DNA from: an uncultured Eubacteriales bacterium
Lineage (GTDB): Bacteria > Bacillota > Clostridia > Oscillospirales > Acutalibacteraceae
Assembly: GCA_902491475.1 (NCBI GenBank)
Contig: CABUHY010000003.1
Location: forward strand, 62,001 to 126,000
Reading direction: 5' to 3'
Length of the DNA stretch: 64,000 nucleotides
Below are positions 16,771-23,881 of the stretch, in pieces; position 1 is the first letter of the stretch; every line of letters begins with the position of its first letter. The notes beneath the pieces were generated by a model. The model worked only from the letters and a program-made list of their open reading frames with translations, searched no databases and was not told the DNA's origin. The position numbers and the translations under genes are program-made.

Positions 16771-17715
16771 CTAATTTAATGCTTTAACAATATTTCCAGC
16801 AATCCTACTAACTACCGGAACACAAACAGAATTTCCAATTTCTTTATAGACTTGTTTTTCGTTTTCTTTTGGTAAAATAAAGCTTTCAGGAAATCCTTGC
16901 AACCTAGCACATTCACGAGGAGTCATTAACCTAACGGAAAAATCGTCATAGAAAAAAGGAATTCTCTCAAATCGACTACCCATTGCAGCCAAAAGCGTCG
17001 GACAAATACCTTCCATTCCTCTGGAAAGCCCCCAATCTGTAAAACGATAAACTCTTTTACGGTCATCCATATATTCCATCATTCTATTCCACATACGATG
17101 ACCATCCATATAATATTTTTCTTCTTGTTTTTTCTTATCAAACAAATCAAAGGCTGTTTGCGTTAATGGCAACATGTCAGGAAATTCAAATTTTACAACA
17201 TTTTTCTTATATTTGAATGCAACTATATATATTCTGTTTCTTTGTTGAGGAATATTTCCATATTCCTTTGCATTCATAACTTTATAAACAGTATAGTAAC
17301 CTAAACCTTCAAGTGTTTTAAGTATAACATCAAATGTTCGCCCTTCATCGTGTTTTACAAGATTTGCAACATTTTCAAGAAAAACAACTCGAGGTTTAAT
17401 TTTATTTATAACCCTTGCCGTTTCAAAAAACAAATTTCCTCTAGGGTCGTTGAAACCTTCCAATAATCCAACAGACGAAAATGCCTGACAAGGAAAGCCT
17501 GCCGTTAAAATATCAAATTTAGGGATATCTTTCGTATCTAATTTTTGAATATCGCCCTCAATAAGATATTCATCACCAAAGTTCAATCTATATGTTTTGC
17601 AAGCATACCTATCAATTTCGTTAGCCCAAACTATTTTACAGCCATTTTGTCTAAAAGCTAAACAAATTCCGCCAATGCCGGCGAACATACTTCCTACTGT
17701 AAGTTGTTCTTTCAT
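16771..17715 (-). CDS. C5-cytosine DNA methyltransferase, element II (second)
   Basis: The 314-residue enzyme has motif I GSMFAGIGGICLAF (residues 7-20), catalytic motif IV AGFPCQAFSSVG (about 73-84), motif VI VVFLENV, motif VIII QQRNRIYIVAF, motif IX PRECARLQGFPESF and motif X YKEIGNSVCVPVV. It is shorter than its partner, with a small target recognition region. The gene is second in the operon, 3 nt after the 82-residue protein gene. Together the three minus-strand genes are read from a promoter near 18000 towards the nuclease genes. Confidence 0.92.
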   Translation of the reverse strand: MKEQLTVGSMFAGIGGICLAFRQNGCKIVWANEIDRYACKTYRLNFGDEYLIEGDIQKLDTKDIPKFDILTAGFPCQAFSSVGLLEGFNDPRGNLFFETARVINKIKPRVVFLENVANLVKHDEGRTFDVILKTLEGLGYYTVYKVMNAKEYGNIPQQRNRIYIVAFKYKKNVVKFEFPDMLPLTQTAFDLFDKKKQEEKYYMDGHRMWNRMMEYMDDRKRVYRFTDWGLSRGMEGICPTLLAAMGSRFERIPFFYDDFSVRLMTPRECARLQGFPESFILPKENEKQVYKEIGNSVCVPVVSRIAGNIVKALN

Positions 17716-17718
17716 ATA

Positions 17719-17967
17719 CTAATCCTTCGTTGTTGTTTTTTCAAATTCATTATATAATGTTACAGCTCTTTTCAACTGCGACTTGATAAACATAGAACTC
17801 TCTTCAAACTCATCATTGTTTTGTAGATTATCCAATGTATCACTACTTATAGAGTCTGTATGTAAGATTCTGCGAACTCTACCGCAACGAGAAATTACAT
17901 CTTTCGCAGAGCGAATGCTCATATTTTTTTCACTTATCAGCCACTCTAACAATTTTGAGGATTCCAT
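17719..17967 (-). CDS. Small helical protein leading the m5C methyltransferase operon
   Basis: The 82-residue protein is not recognised. It is predicted to be all helical: SKLLEWLISEKNMSIRSAKDVISRCGRVRRIL at the N-terminus (the part with repeated basic residues looks like a small DNA-binding helix bundle) and FIKSQLKRAVTLYNEF at the C-terminus. It has a strong ribosome site (TAGGAGGTAGG) and sits 3 nt before the methyltransferase gene. A regulator or accessory subunit of the modification enzymes is possible but not shown. Confidence 0.6.
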   Translation of the reverse strand: MESSKLLEWLISEKNMSIRSAKDVISRCGRVRRILHTDSISSDTLDNLQNNDEFEESSMFIKSQLKRAVTLYNEFEKTTTKD

Positions 17968-17995
17968 ATCCTACCTCCTAAATCTCTTTAGATAA

Positions 17996-18024
17996 AGTAT
18001 ATCATATAATTACGTCAACGTCAA
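17996..18024 (-). promoter_or_regulatory. Promoter of the m5C methyltransferase operon
   Basis: On the minus strand TTGACG (18024-18019) and TATACT (18001-17996) are separated by 17 bases. The TTGACG hexamer is directly repeated (18018-18013), which could serve as an operator. Confidence 0.65.
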
Positions 18025-18044
18025 GTTTAGTGCAAATTAAATTG

Positions 18045-18066
18045 CGGCAGGGATTGCTCCCTGCCG
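18045..18066. terminator. Hairpin after tnpV in element II
   Basis: CGGCAGGG pairs with CCCTGCCG. The same hairpin follows the element III copy at 26828-26849. The U-run is weak. Confidence 0.5.
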
Positions 18067-18075
18067 TCGTTGTGT

Positions 18076-18456
18076 TTATACCGTGTAAATCAGTTCTGCA
18101 TTTACAATTTCCATTGCGCGATTACGGATATTGTTCATTTTTTGCACCCAGAGGATCATATTGCTTGCTTTGAGTTCTTCGGTTACATTTTCTCTTTCGG
18201 CGAGGTCTTTTACCAGCCAGAGAAAGAGGTCTTGGGCCTGCTGTTCAATATCTGCAAGATATGAATTGAGCTTACCGCTTGTCAGCAAATTGTAGTAACG
18301 CACCTTATGATTTTGCTTCAAATATCGTTTATGCCTCATTGCCCAAACGCCGATATTCGCTTCTTTTTCTTCTTCCGCCGGTAATAAATCGGGCAACATA
18401 TAGTCACCCACCTGCGTATAAGTACCGCCTGTTTGTTCAAAAATTGTGTTTGCCAT
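18076..18456 (-). CDS. tnpV: TnpV-family transposon protein, element II copy
   Basis: The 126-residue protein matches the TnpV family of clostridial mobile elements: N-terminal FEQTGGTYTQVGDYMLPDLLP, then IGVWAMRHKRYLKQNHKVRYYNLL and the C-terminal WVQKMNNIRNRAMEIVNAELIY (quoted in parts under twenty residues each in order). Its role is unknown; it is found beside site-specific recombinases and mobilization genes. It is about nine-tenths identical to the element III copy at 26859. The conserved TTTTGGAGGTAAAAC ribosome site precedes both. It is the downstream end of the segment shared by elements II and III. Confidence 0.8.
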   Translation of the reverse strand: MANTIFEQTGGTYTQVGDYMLPDLLPAEEEKEANIGVWAMRHKRYLKQNHKVRYYNLLTSGKLNSYLADIEQQAQDLFLWLVKDLAERENVTEELKASNMILWVQKMNNIRNRAMEIVNAELIYTV

Positions 18457-18480
18457 TTTGTTTTACCTCCAAAAATTTAT

Positions 18481-19272
18481 TTATCTTGAGCGTGGATTTT
18501 CACGCTTGCGACCTTTGATATTTCTTGCCTGTTCAAGCAACTCATCAATCTGTTTATGCCCGAAAACTTTGCGCAAAAGTTTGTAATCTTTGACTTCCGA
18601 ACGCAGATTTTCGTTTTCACTTTTCAGTTTGCTGTTGATTTTCGATAGCATTTCATTCTCACGATAGAGATTGTCATTTGCGATATTTAATCTATGGTAA
18701 TTATCCCAACCCTCAAAGCAACGAGCCAATGCAATCTTAACCAATGCTTTCAACTTTTGAATAAGTGGCTCTGCGATTTTGGTTTTATACGCTTTTGCAG
18801 ACATAAAACTTTGCGGTTCGGAGAGTTGGTATTCGGGTGCGTTATCGAGCATTTCTTCCACCGTTTGCAGACGTTCTAAGCCGTCATCATACCCCTGAGA
18901 AAGCGGTTCTTCGCTTGAATTAGTCATTTTTCTAATCTCATTTTGCCAAGCGATTACATCCTTTGCCGATATATCGCATAATCGCTTATGCTCGAAATAC
19001 GGTAATATTTTAGTTTTAATAATATGTTCTTTGGTTAGCCAAGTGTTTTCCTTTAACTTCGGTCGAACATCTTTTTCGTACAGTTCCGTAAAAGTCTTAA
19101 ATGGCATAGTAACATCGGCTTTCTTTTCTGTCAGAAATGCTCGTTCCCACTCCTGTGCCTCTCGTTTAGTGGCAAAACCACGCTTTAATTTTTGCTGTCG
19201 CAAACCTTGCCAATCTGTATAACGGAACTGCACATACCAAGTTCCGTTCTTTTCATTTTTAAATGCTCCCAT
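18481..19272 (-). pseudogene. In-frame chimera: integrase N-terminus fused to MobV relaxase C-terminus
   Basis: The 263-residue reading frame is open but hybrid. Residues 1 to about 128 match the element III integrase almost exactly (arm-binding and core-binding domains, ending SEEPLSQGY). From YDDGLE onward it matches the C-terminal 130 residues of the element III MobV relaxase (VEEMLDNAPEYQLSEPQ to KGRKRENPRSR). At the junction the parents share only TAT. The deletion removed the integrase catalytic domain, mobC, the AAA ATPase gene and the relaxase domain. No catalytic Arg-His-Arg-Tyr set remains, so it cannot recombine; it may still bind arm sites. Start chosen at 19272 with AGGAGCG upstream. 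Confidence 0.85.
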
Positions 19273-19273
19273 T

Positions 19274-19471
19274 TTAATCGCTCCTTTCAATCGTTTTGGT
19301 TGAGTAAAATTTTTCGTGAAAGAATTTGCGGTCAATTCTGCCGGGAATTGTAATACACCAGGTTGACTGCAATTCTTTATTTAATTTGCGTATAAGTTTG
19401 TAAGCATATGAAACGGAAACGCCCATTTCTTCTGCCACATCTTCAACACGCATAAACATTTTGTTTGACAT
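19274..19471 (-). CDS. xis: Excisionase-like protein, element II copy
   Basis: The 65-residue protein has a winged-helix excisionase form (MRVEDVAEEMGVSVSYAYKL near residues 7-26) and a basic C-terminus. It stops one base before the chimeric integrase start, as in element III, where a near-identical gene lies at 31229. AAGGATGATGTTA precedes the chosen ATG. It could still assist excision in trans. Confidence 0.75.
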   Translation of the reverse strand: MSNKMFMRVEDVAEEMGVSVSYAYKLIRKLNKELQSTWCITIPGRIDRKFFHEKFYSTKTIERSD

Positions 19472-19508
19472 TAACATCATCCTTTCATTTTTATATTTTT
19501 ATAACTAT

Positions 19509-19562
19509 TTAGTGTCGGATACTTTCTGGCCGCATTCCGATTTGCCCGAGCGGATATACCAT
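19509..19562 (-). promoter_or_regulatory. Conserved leader with possible leader peptide before xis, element II
   Basis: Between the xis promoter and xis lies a segment nearly identical to 31446-31517. It can be read as a 17-codon peptide beginning MVYPLGQIGM. The element III copy has one extra base near the end that changes the tail, so a folded leader is as likely as a peptide. Confidence 0.35.
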
Positions 19563-19622
19563 TACCGTGATATATGACGGTTATTTAATTTTTGCAAATA
19601 ACTTAACGCTATTTGCTTAATA

Positions 19623-19651
19623 ATTATACTAAGCATATTCCGTTATGTCAA
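19623..19651 (-). promoter_or_regulatory. xis-int promoter, element II
   Basis: On the minus strand TTGACA (19651-19646) and TATAAT (19628-19623) are 17 bases apart, a consensus promoter, with the same arrangement at 31580-31608. Confidence 0.7.
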
Positions 19652-19693
19652 GTGGTTTTCATAAAAATATTAAACTTTTTTGCTTTATGTACC

Positions 19694-19723
19694 TTGACAT
19701 TGCTTAACTCGTTATGCTATGAT
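19694..19723 (+). promoter_or_regulatory. Promoter of the XRE regulator, element II
   Basis: TTGACA (19694-19699) and TATGAT (19718-19723) with 18 bases between; GAGAGGGGC ribosome site just before the start codon. The divergent xis promoter is back to back with it. Confidence 0.65.
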
Positions 19724-19753
19724 ATTTAACAGTAAAATGAGAGGGGCTATATT

Positions 19754-20218
19754 ATGGCTATCGGCGAAAGAATAAGATTTTTTAGAAATTTAAAAGGTAT
19801 GACTCAAAAATATCTTGGTATGCAGGTGGGCTTTCCGGAGAAAACCGCAGATATTCGTATGGCACAGTATGAATCAGGCTCAAGAACACCAAAGGCTGAT
19901 TTAACAAACAATCTTGCAAATGTGTTTGGCGTATCAACAAGTGCTTTAACTGTGCCCGACATTGACAGCTACAACGGCTTAATGCACACACTGTTTACTC
20001 TTGAGGATTTATACGGTTTCCGTATTGATAAACTTGATGACGAGCTTTGCATACGCCTTGATAAGGGTATGGGAACAAACTATCTAAAAATGTTCGATAT
20101 GTTTTCCGCTTGGCAGGAACAAGCCGAAAAACTTAAGAACGGAGAAATTACAAAAGAGGAATACGATAATTGGAGATATAACTACCCCGAAAGCGTAGCC
20201 TTCAATTCTCGTAAATAA
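19754..20218 (+). CDS. XRE-family regulator of the integration module, element II copy
   Basis: The 154-residue protein has a Cro/C1-type helix-turn-helix at residues 5-65 (GERIRFFRNLKGMTQKYLG; ESGSRTPKADLTNNLANVFG) and a C-terminal domain ending in an acidic/basic helix (EQAEKLKNGEITKEEYDNW). It is divergent from xis and nearly identical to the element III copy at 31711. Such genes next to the recombinase module usually repress excision. The last residues differ between copies because II ends here, whereas III continues into a membrane protein gene. Confidence 0.8.
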   Translation: MAIGERIRFFRNLKGMTQKYLGMQVGFPEKTADIRMAQYESGSRTPKADLTNNLANVFGVSTSALTVPDIDSYNGLMHTLFTLEDLYGFRIDKLDDELCIRLDKGMGTNYLKMFDMFSAWQEQAEKLKNGEITKEEYDNWRYNYPESVAFNSRK

Positions 20219-20247
20219 AACGGAATATAGTAGAAAACGCAAAAAAA

Positions 20248-20276
20248 GCATTACCGACTGCAAAAGTCAGTAATGC
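20248..20276. terminator. Bidirectional hairpin at the right end of element II
   Basis: GCATTAC-CGACT pairs with AGTCA-GTAATGC around GCAAA, flanked by an A run on one side and TTTT on the other. It is the same hairpin as at 32874-32904. Confidence 0.75.
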
Positions 20277-20346
20277 CTTTTATAGTATTAAGATAAATGT
20301 ACCTGCAAACCAATAGAACGCTTAGAATAAAGCTGTTTTCCGGTTT

Positions 20347-20364
20347 GCTATCATTTTGCTATCA
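20347..20364. other. Integrase arm-site pair (GCTATCA type), right end of element II
   Basis: GCTATCA at 20347 and 20358, 11 bp apart, in a context shared with 32976-32993. Confidence 0.5.
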
Positions 20365-20422
20365 AATCGAGAATTTGAAAGCCCAAAACCCAGTGTTTAT
20401 GCGGGTTTATAGCACTCTTGGT

Positions 20423-20435
20423 ATTATTCCCACTC
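20423..20435. repeat. att core C, junction of elements II and III
   Basis: ATTATTCCCACTC in direct orientation with sites A, B and D. Its left flank (TTTATGCGGGTTTA...) is shared with site D. Confidence 0.85.
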
Positions 20436-20537
20436 GCTCCCCGTAAATCAATATTAAACACTTTTGTTTATGAGATTTATCAGAGAGTATTTATATTATT
20501 TGAATTATCGGTAAAGCATACGCTATCCGATTTTTTG

Positions 20538-20554
20538 TTGCCATTTTGTTGCCA
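20538..20554. other. Integrase arm-site pair (TTGCCA type), left end of element III
   Basis: TTGCCA at 20538 and 20549 in the string GTTGCCATTTTGTTGCCACA, the type otherwise seen at the right ends left of sites A and B. Confidence 0.5.
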
Positions 20555-20615
20555 CAAGGTAGACAAATGCATTGAATTCCAATGACATTGACTAACGATA
20601 TAACAGTTAAGACAT

Positions 20616-21365
20616 TTAAACATCATTCATACCATTCGAAATCCAATCATCAAAATCTTTTTTGACAACATTTGCCGTATAATACGCTCCGTTGCCCTCA
20701 TCCGAATGGTATGTAAACCAACTCTTTACATCTTTGTTAGGATTTCTTTCTTGCAGCTTGTCTATAAAATTGCTATAGCTGCAACTTGAATAAACCAGTG
20801 CTGAATTTCCTTTTTTATTCCCTAATGAAGAAAAATTGGAGGCTCGTGTTACGGCTTTCCCAATCCAAACTTTGCTGTTGATTCCTACATCTTTACGACC
20901 GGCTTTTATGACAAGTTCTTGAGCAGTGGACATACCAATCCCTACTTTTATTTCTGGTAATGAACGCTCATATAGGAGCTGGTTGAGCATTTGCATATAT
21001 GTGTTGATATAGAATGTTTTGTCTGCCAATTCAAATATATCACTTTTTTGGGGTGTAGTATAAATACCATATACACAATCACCCCTAATACCAATTTCTC
21101 TTAGATTATCATCATTTCGCAAGATTTCAATTATTTCAGATGTGAAACTGCGAATTACTTTTGAAACTTTTTCTTTATCCTCATCAGCAAACAGCGTAGA
21201 GGAATCTCGCAAATCAATAAATATTGCACTAACCCAACTATAATAACCATTTGAAAAAGTAAAAGCTGAATCTGTCGGAACCTCATTCTGTTCAATTACT
21301 TTTAACTCATTGTCGAGTATATCTTCTATTCGTTCCTTACCTTTTTTATAATCATACGATGCCAT
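20616..21365 (-). CDS. pycC: Pycsar nucleotide cyclase PycC (second cyclase of the locus)
   Basis: The 249-residue protein is a class III nucleotide cyclase domain of the Pycsar type. The first metal-binding segment is IFIDLRDSSTLF (Asp51), the second IRGDCVYGIY (Asp96), and the block VGIGMSTAQELVIKAG with VWIGKAV (residues about 141-175) is typical of pyrimidine cyclases. Such enzymes make cCMP or cUMP on phage infection and activate an effector. It lies 10 nt downstream of the membrane effector gene with GGAG before the ATG. It resembles the cyclase at 21977 along its length but the two are clearly diverged, so this is not a recent duplication. Which pyrimidine each makes cannot be read here. 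Confidence 0.85.
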   Translation of the reverse strand: MASYDYKKGKERIEDILDNELKVIEQNEVPTDSAFTFSNGYYSWVSAIFIDLRDSSTLFADEDKEKVSKVIRSFTSEIIEILRNDDNLREIGIRGDCVYGIYTTPQKSDIFELADKTFYINTYMQMLNQLLYERSLPEIKVGIGMSTAQELVIKAGRKDVGINSKVWIGKAVTRASNFSSLGNKKGNSALVYSSCSYSNFIDKLQERNPNKDVKSWFTYHSDEGNGAYYTANVVKKDFDDWISNGMNDV

Positions 21366-21375
21366 AATTGTCTCC

Positions 21376-21975
21376 TCAATAGATATAAATGCCTATGAGC
21401 AAAAGGACAACAAATAAAATGAATCCTATGATCGTACGTCTTAGTCCATGATTGTATGTAGCATATTTAATGGATGCAATATCTGCATTTATGTATATTT
21501 GTTCAATCAAGTCGTTTAAAAGATCTTCTTTACTCATTTCGTAGAATCGCTGATTGTAAGTCTTGCAATCACCACTTTTTCTTATTCCAGAAAAGAAGAT
21601 ACGAGAATTTGCATTTGCTCTTCCGATAGCTCCTTCTGAAGTTTTTGCAACCAGAACACTTCCCAAATTAAACAGCCCTAATACCATAACAAAAATGGCA
21701 ACTGCAAAACAGACCAAATAGAATATATTACAGAACGTCTTTGCTTCGATACAACTTATTACAATATCAAAGATTGCACTCAAACCTTCATTTGTTAGGA
21801 TGATTGCAAGAAGAACCCCAAATGCCGCTAAAGCAATTGAGGTTTTGTTATCACAATTTGTAACAAAACCAATGTTACGATCAAGCGTTTGAGTCGCAAT
21901 TTCAATTTTATATTCAAGATCTTCCTTGTTCAACATAGTTTCTGCCATAGTCTTTTCTTCTGTTGTCACTACCAT
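21376..21975 (-). CDS. pycTM: Pycsar transmembrane effector PycTM (DUF5706-like)
   Basis: The protein has 199 residues from the chosen start. A soluble N-terminal part (to about 42) with DNKTSIALAAFGVLLAIIL leads into the first membrane helix, the second spans about 83-108, and the third is at the C-terminus (180-198). This is the layout of PycTM effectors, which are thought to disrupt the membrane when bound by cCMP/cUMP. The start at 21975 lies one base after the stop of the upstream cyclase, with GAGGAGAG in the cyclase end as ribosome site; the longer frame from 22017 would overlap the cyclase by 41 bases. The cyclase genes on both sides make the assignment firm. Confidence 0.82.
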   Translation of the reverse strand: MVVTTEEKTMAETMLNKEDLEYKIEIATQTLDRNIGFVTNCDNKTSIALAAFGVLLAIILTNEGLSAIFDIVISCIEAKTFCNIFYLVCFAVAIFVMVLGLFNLGSVLVAKTSEGAIGRANANSRIFFSGIRKSGDCKTYNQRFYEMSKEDLLNDLIEQIYINADIASIKYATYNHGLRRTIIGFILFVVLLLIGIYIY

Positions 21976-21976
21976 A

Positions 21977-22711
21977 TCAAATACTCTCCTCAATCCATTT
22001 ATCAAAATCGGTTTCAATTATACTACAGTGATAATAATCAACACCTCCGTAATAACCAGAGGAGTGAGGGCTTATCCACGACTTATACTTCTCGTTTTCT
22101 TTGCATAAATGCTCTATAACATTATCGTAGAACAAAGGACTCATTGCGATTTCAGAAACACCGTTTCTATTTGCAACATCCGATAAATGAGCTGCATCGA
22201 CTACTGCTTTTCCGATCCATATTCTATCGTTTATACCACTTCCGTTTTGACCGGCTTTTATTATTAAATCTTGACTACATCCCAAACCAATTCCTGCTCG
22301 AATTGTCGAATATCCATTATTCGATAACAACTTGTTCAACATTTTCATAAAAGAATTTATTCGATATGCGTGGCGAAAGATTTCCACCAAATCCGCTTGA
22401 TATGGTGAATTATAAATGCAATAAACACAGTCACCTCTAATTCCAATTTCTCGATAATTAATGTCATCTTTTAGAATTGAAATAAGTTCAGAACTAAAAC
22501 ATCTAATTATTCGAGCTGTGTCTTCATTGGGTGATTGAAATATTTTACTTGAATCAACAATATCAACAAATAAGGCACCAACCCAAGCCGTTATCCCATT
22601 TTCATATGTAAACGCTGAATCTGATGACGGAACAAAATCTTTTTCTACTATTTTGGTTGGAGATTTTAAAATAGATTCGATGATTTCTTTTGATTTTTTA
22701 TAGTCATACAT
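21977..22711 (-). CDS. pycC: Pycsar nucleotide cyclase PycC (first cyclase of the locus)
   Basis: The 244-residue protein has the same cyclase features: ALFVDIVDSSKIF (Asp50), GIRGDCVYCIY (Asp94) and AGIGLGCSQDLIIKAG with RIWIGKAV. It is first in the three-gene operon and reads away from the controller gene at 22800, whose operator region it shares. The N-terminal YDYKKSKE is common to both cyclases of the locus, as is a C-terminal FD-W-I motif, so they are paralogues of one subfamily. Two cyclases with a single effector is unusual: most Pycsar loci have one cyclase and one effector. Confidence 0.87.
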   Translation of the reverse strand: MYDYKKSKEIIESILKSPTKIVEKDFVPSSDSAFTYENGITAWVGALFVDIVDSSKIFQSPNEDTARIIRCFSSELISILKDDINYREIGIRGDCVYCIYNSPYQADLVEIFRHAYRINSFMKMLNKLLSNNGYSTIRAGIGLGCSQDLIIKAGQNGSGINDRIWIGKAVVDAAHLSDVANRNGVSEIAMSPLFYDNVIEHLCKENEKYKSWISPHSSGYYGGVDYYHCSIIETDFDKWIEESI

Positions 22712-22736
22712 AATTTTACTTCACCTATATCGTTAC

Positions 22737-22797
22737 TTATTGTGTGTAGACTTATAGTGTTCAATTCTATTATAATATAAAATTAGGAGGATTGCAA
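22737..22797 (+). promoter_or_regulatory. Control region between pycC and controller: candidate C-box
   Basis: GACTTATAGTG (22749-22759) resembles the C-box of restriction controller proteins and overlaps the expected -35 region; TATAAT follows at 22771-22776 and AGGAGG at about 22786. The stretch from CTTATTGT to the start codon aligns with the corresponding region in element II. Confidence 0.55.
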
Positions 22798-22799
22798 CT

Positions 22800-23009
22800 A
22801 TGGATATTATAAAAGTATTTGGTGACAACTTAAAAAAATATCGTACAGCTATGGGAATATCTCAGGAAGCTTTTGCGGATAAATGTGGTATGCACCGTAC
22901 CTATATAAGTGCAATCGAGTGCTATCGTCGTAGTATCTCACTTGAAAATATTCAGCGTATAGCAGATGCGCTGGAGATAGAAACATATAAATTATTTTTG
23001 GAGGATTAA
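22800..23009 (+). CDS. XRE-family controller (C-protein-like) of element III
   Basis: The 69-residue single-domain helix-turn-helix protein is identical to the element II controller at 66 of 69 residues. The codons differ at many third positions (for example GGTGACAAC against GGCGATAAT), showing old divergence under strong protein-level selection. It starts the plus-strand R-M operon, the endonuclease gene following after 5 nt, and lies divergent to the Pycsar operon. Restriction controllers bind C-boxes, activate their own gene and nuclease and delay nuclease synthesis after entry into a new cell. Confidence 0.87.
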   Translation: MDIIKVFGDNLKKYRTAMGISQEAFADKCGMHRTYISAIECYRRSISLENIQRIADALEIETYKLFLED

Positions 23010-23014
23010 AGTGT

Positions 23015-23881
23015 ATGAGAGAACAAATTAAACAGATTATTATCGAGGAATTTTCAAGAGTAGTGAACCTCATTGAAAATGATTTTAAATCTAATTATGA
23101 TAGAAAAGTAAATAATTTTTTATTAAGTCAAATGGATGAACGCATTACGGCAAGTATGGTTTTTGTAAGCAGTTTTGAATCTAAAAGCGGATTTGCCATA
23201 GAATCTTGCGCTAAGCGTATTGCGAAACTTCGTTTCGGAGAGGAAAATGTACCTTCTATTGTCAATCCGAGAAACCTCAGTCACCATATCCCTGCTCCAA
23301 AAAACAACGAACAAATAGTTGTAACTAACATCGACACTAATAGCGGTAGTTTACGTGGCGAAATAGCTGCATTCCGTGCAACAAATGTGGCTTCGGGAAG
23401 AGGACGTTCAAGAGTTGAAAGTGGTGTTACTCAGGAAAGCATAAAGAAAGAATTATTACCTTTAGCAGATAAATACGCTACACAAAATTCCATTTTTACC
23501 AAACCTGTTGACCTTGCCTTTTTCGATGGTCAAGACTGGAATATTCTTGAGCTAAAAGCCGGAGGAGATTTAGATAGTTCTAATGCCCCATCAAATGTTG
23601 AGAAGCTTTTAACTATATATGTTGATATGGGAATCGAAAATTGCAAAGCATACTTTGGCACATTATACAACAAGGATGGCGAGGGAAAAACTTGGACCGG
23701 TGCTGTAAAGAAGCACATGGCATATCCTGAAATGTTCCTTATTGGTAAAGATTTTTGGGAGAAGATTCTTCCAAACGGAATTACTTTTAAAGATTTCGAG
23801 GATATTTATAAATCTGCACTTGAAGAAATCGACTTAAACAAACATATAAATGAAATGATTGAGGATTGCATTGGAAACTAA
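23015..23881 (+). CDS. Putative type II restriction endonuclease, element III
   Basis: The 288-residue protein has a PD-(D/E)XK-like core near residues 168-185: KPVDLAFFDGQDWNILELKAGG, with Asp in one strand and E-L-K in the next. A preceding region (SMVFVSSFESKSGFAIESCAKRIA, about 47-70; only part quoted) recalls the helical lead-in of several type II enzymes. It stands between a controller gene and a DNA methyltransferase gene, which supports a restriction role. The family name and target sequence are not certain. GTGTATG just after the controller stop gives the start. Confidence 0.7.
   Translation: MREQIKQIIIEEFSRVVNLIENDFKSNYDRKVNNFLLSQMDERITASMVFVSSFESKSGFAIESCAKRIAKLRFGEENVPSIVNPRNLSHHIPAPKNNEQIVVTNIDTNSGSLRGEIAAFRATNVASGRGRSRVESGVTQESIKKELLPLADKYATQNSIFTKPVDLAFFDGQDWNILELKAGGDLDSSNAPSNVEKLLTIYVDMGIENCKAYFGTLYNKDGEGKTWTGAVKKHMAYPEMFLIGKDFWEKILPNGITFKDFEDIYKSALEEIDLNKHINEMIEDCIGN

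Larger units (their letters stand above)
20219..20615. other. Gene-free junction between elements II and III
   Basis: No credible gene. In order: end-of-element hairpin (20248-20276), GCTATCA arm pair (20347, 20358), att core C (20423-20435), the GTTTATG-containing start of element III and the TTGCCA arm pair (20538, 20549). Confidence 0.7.

Noticed and set aside
23015..23881. Assignment of the element III nuclease to the TdeIII family
   Set aside because: Parts of the sequence recalled that family, but I could not match its conserved blocks, so only a PD-(D/E)XK-type nuclease is claimed.
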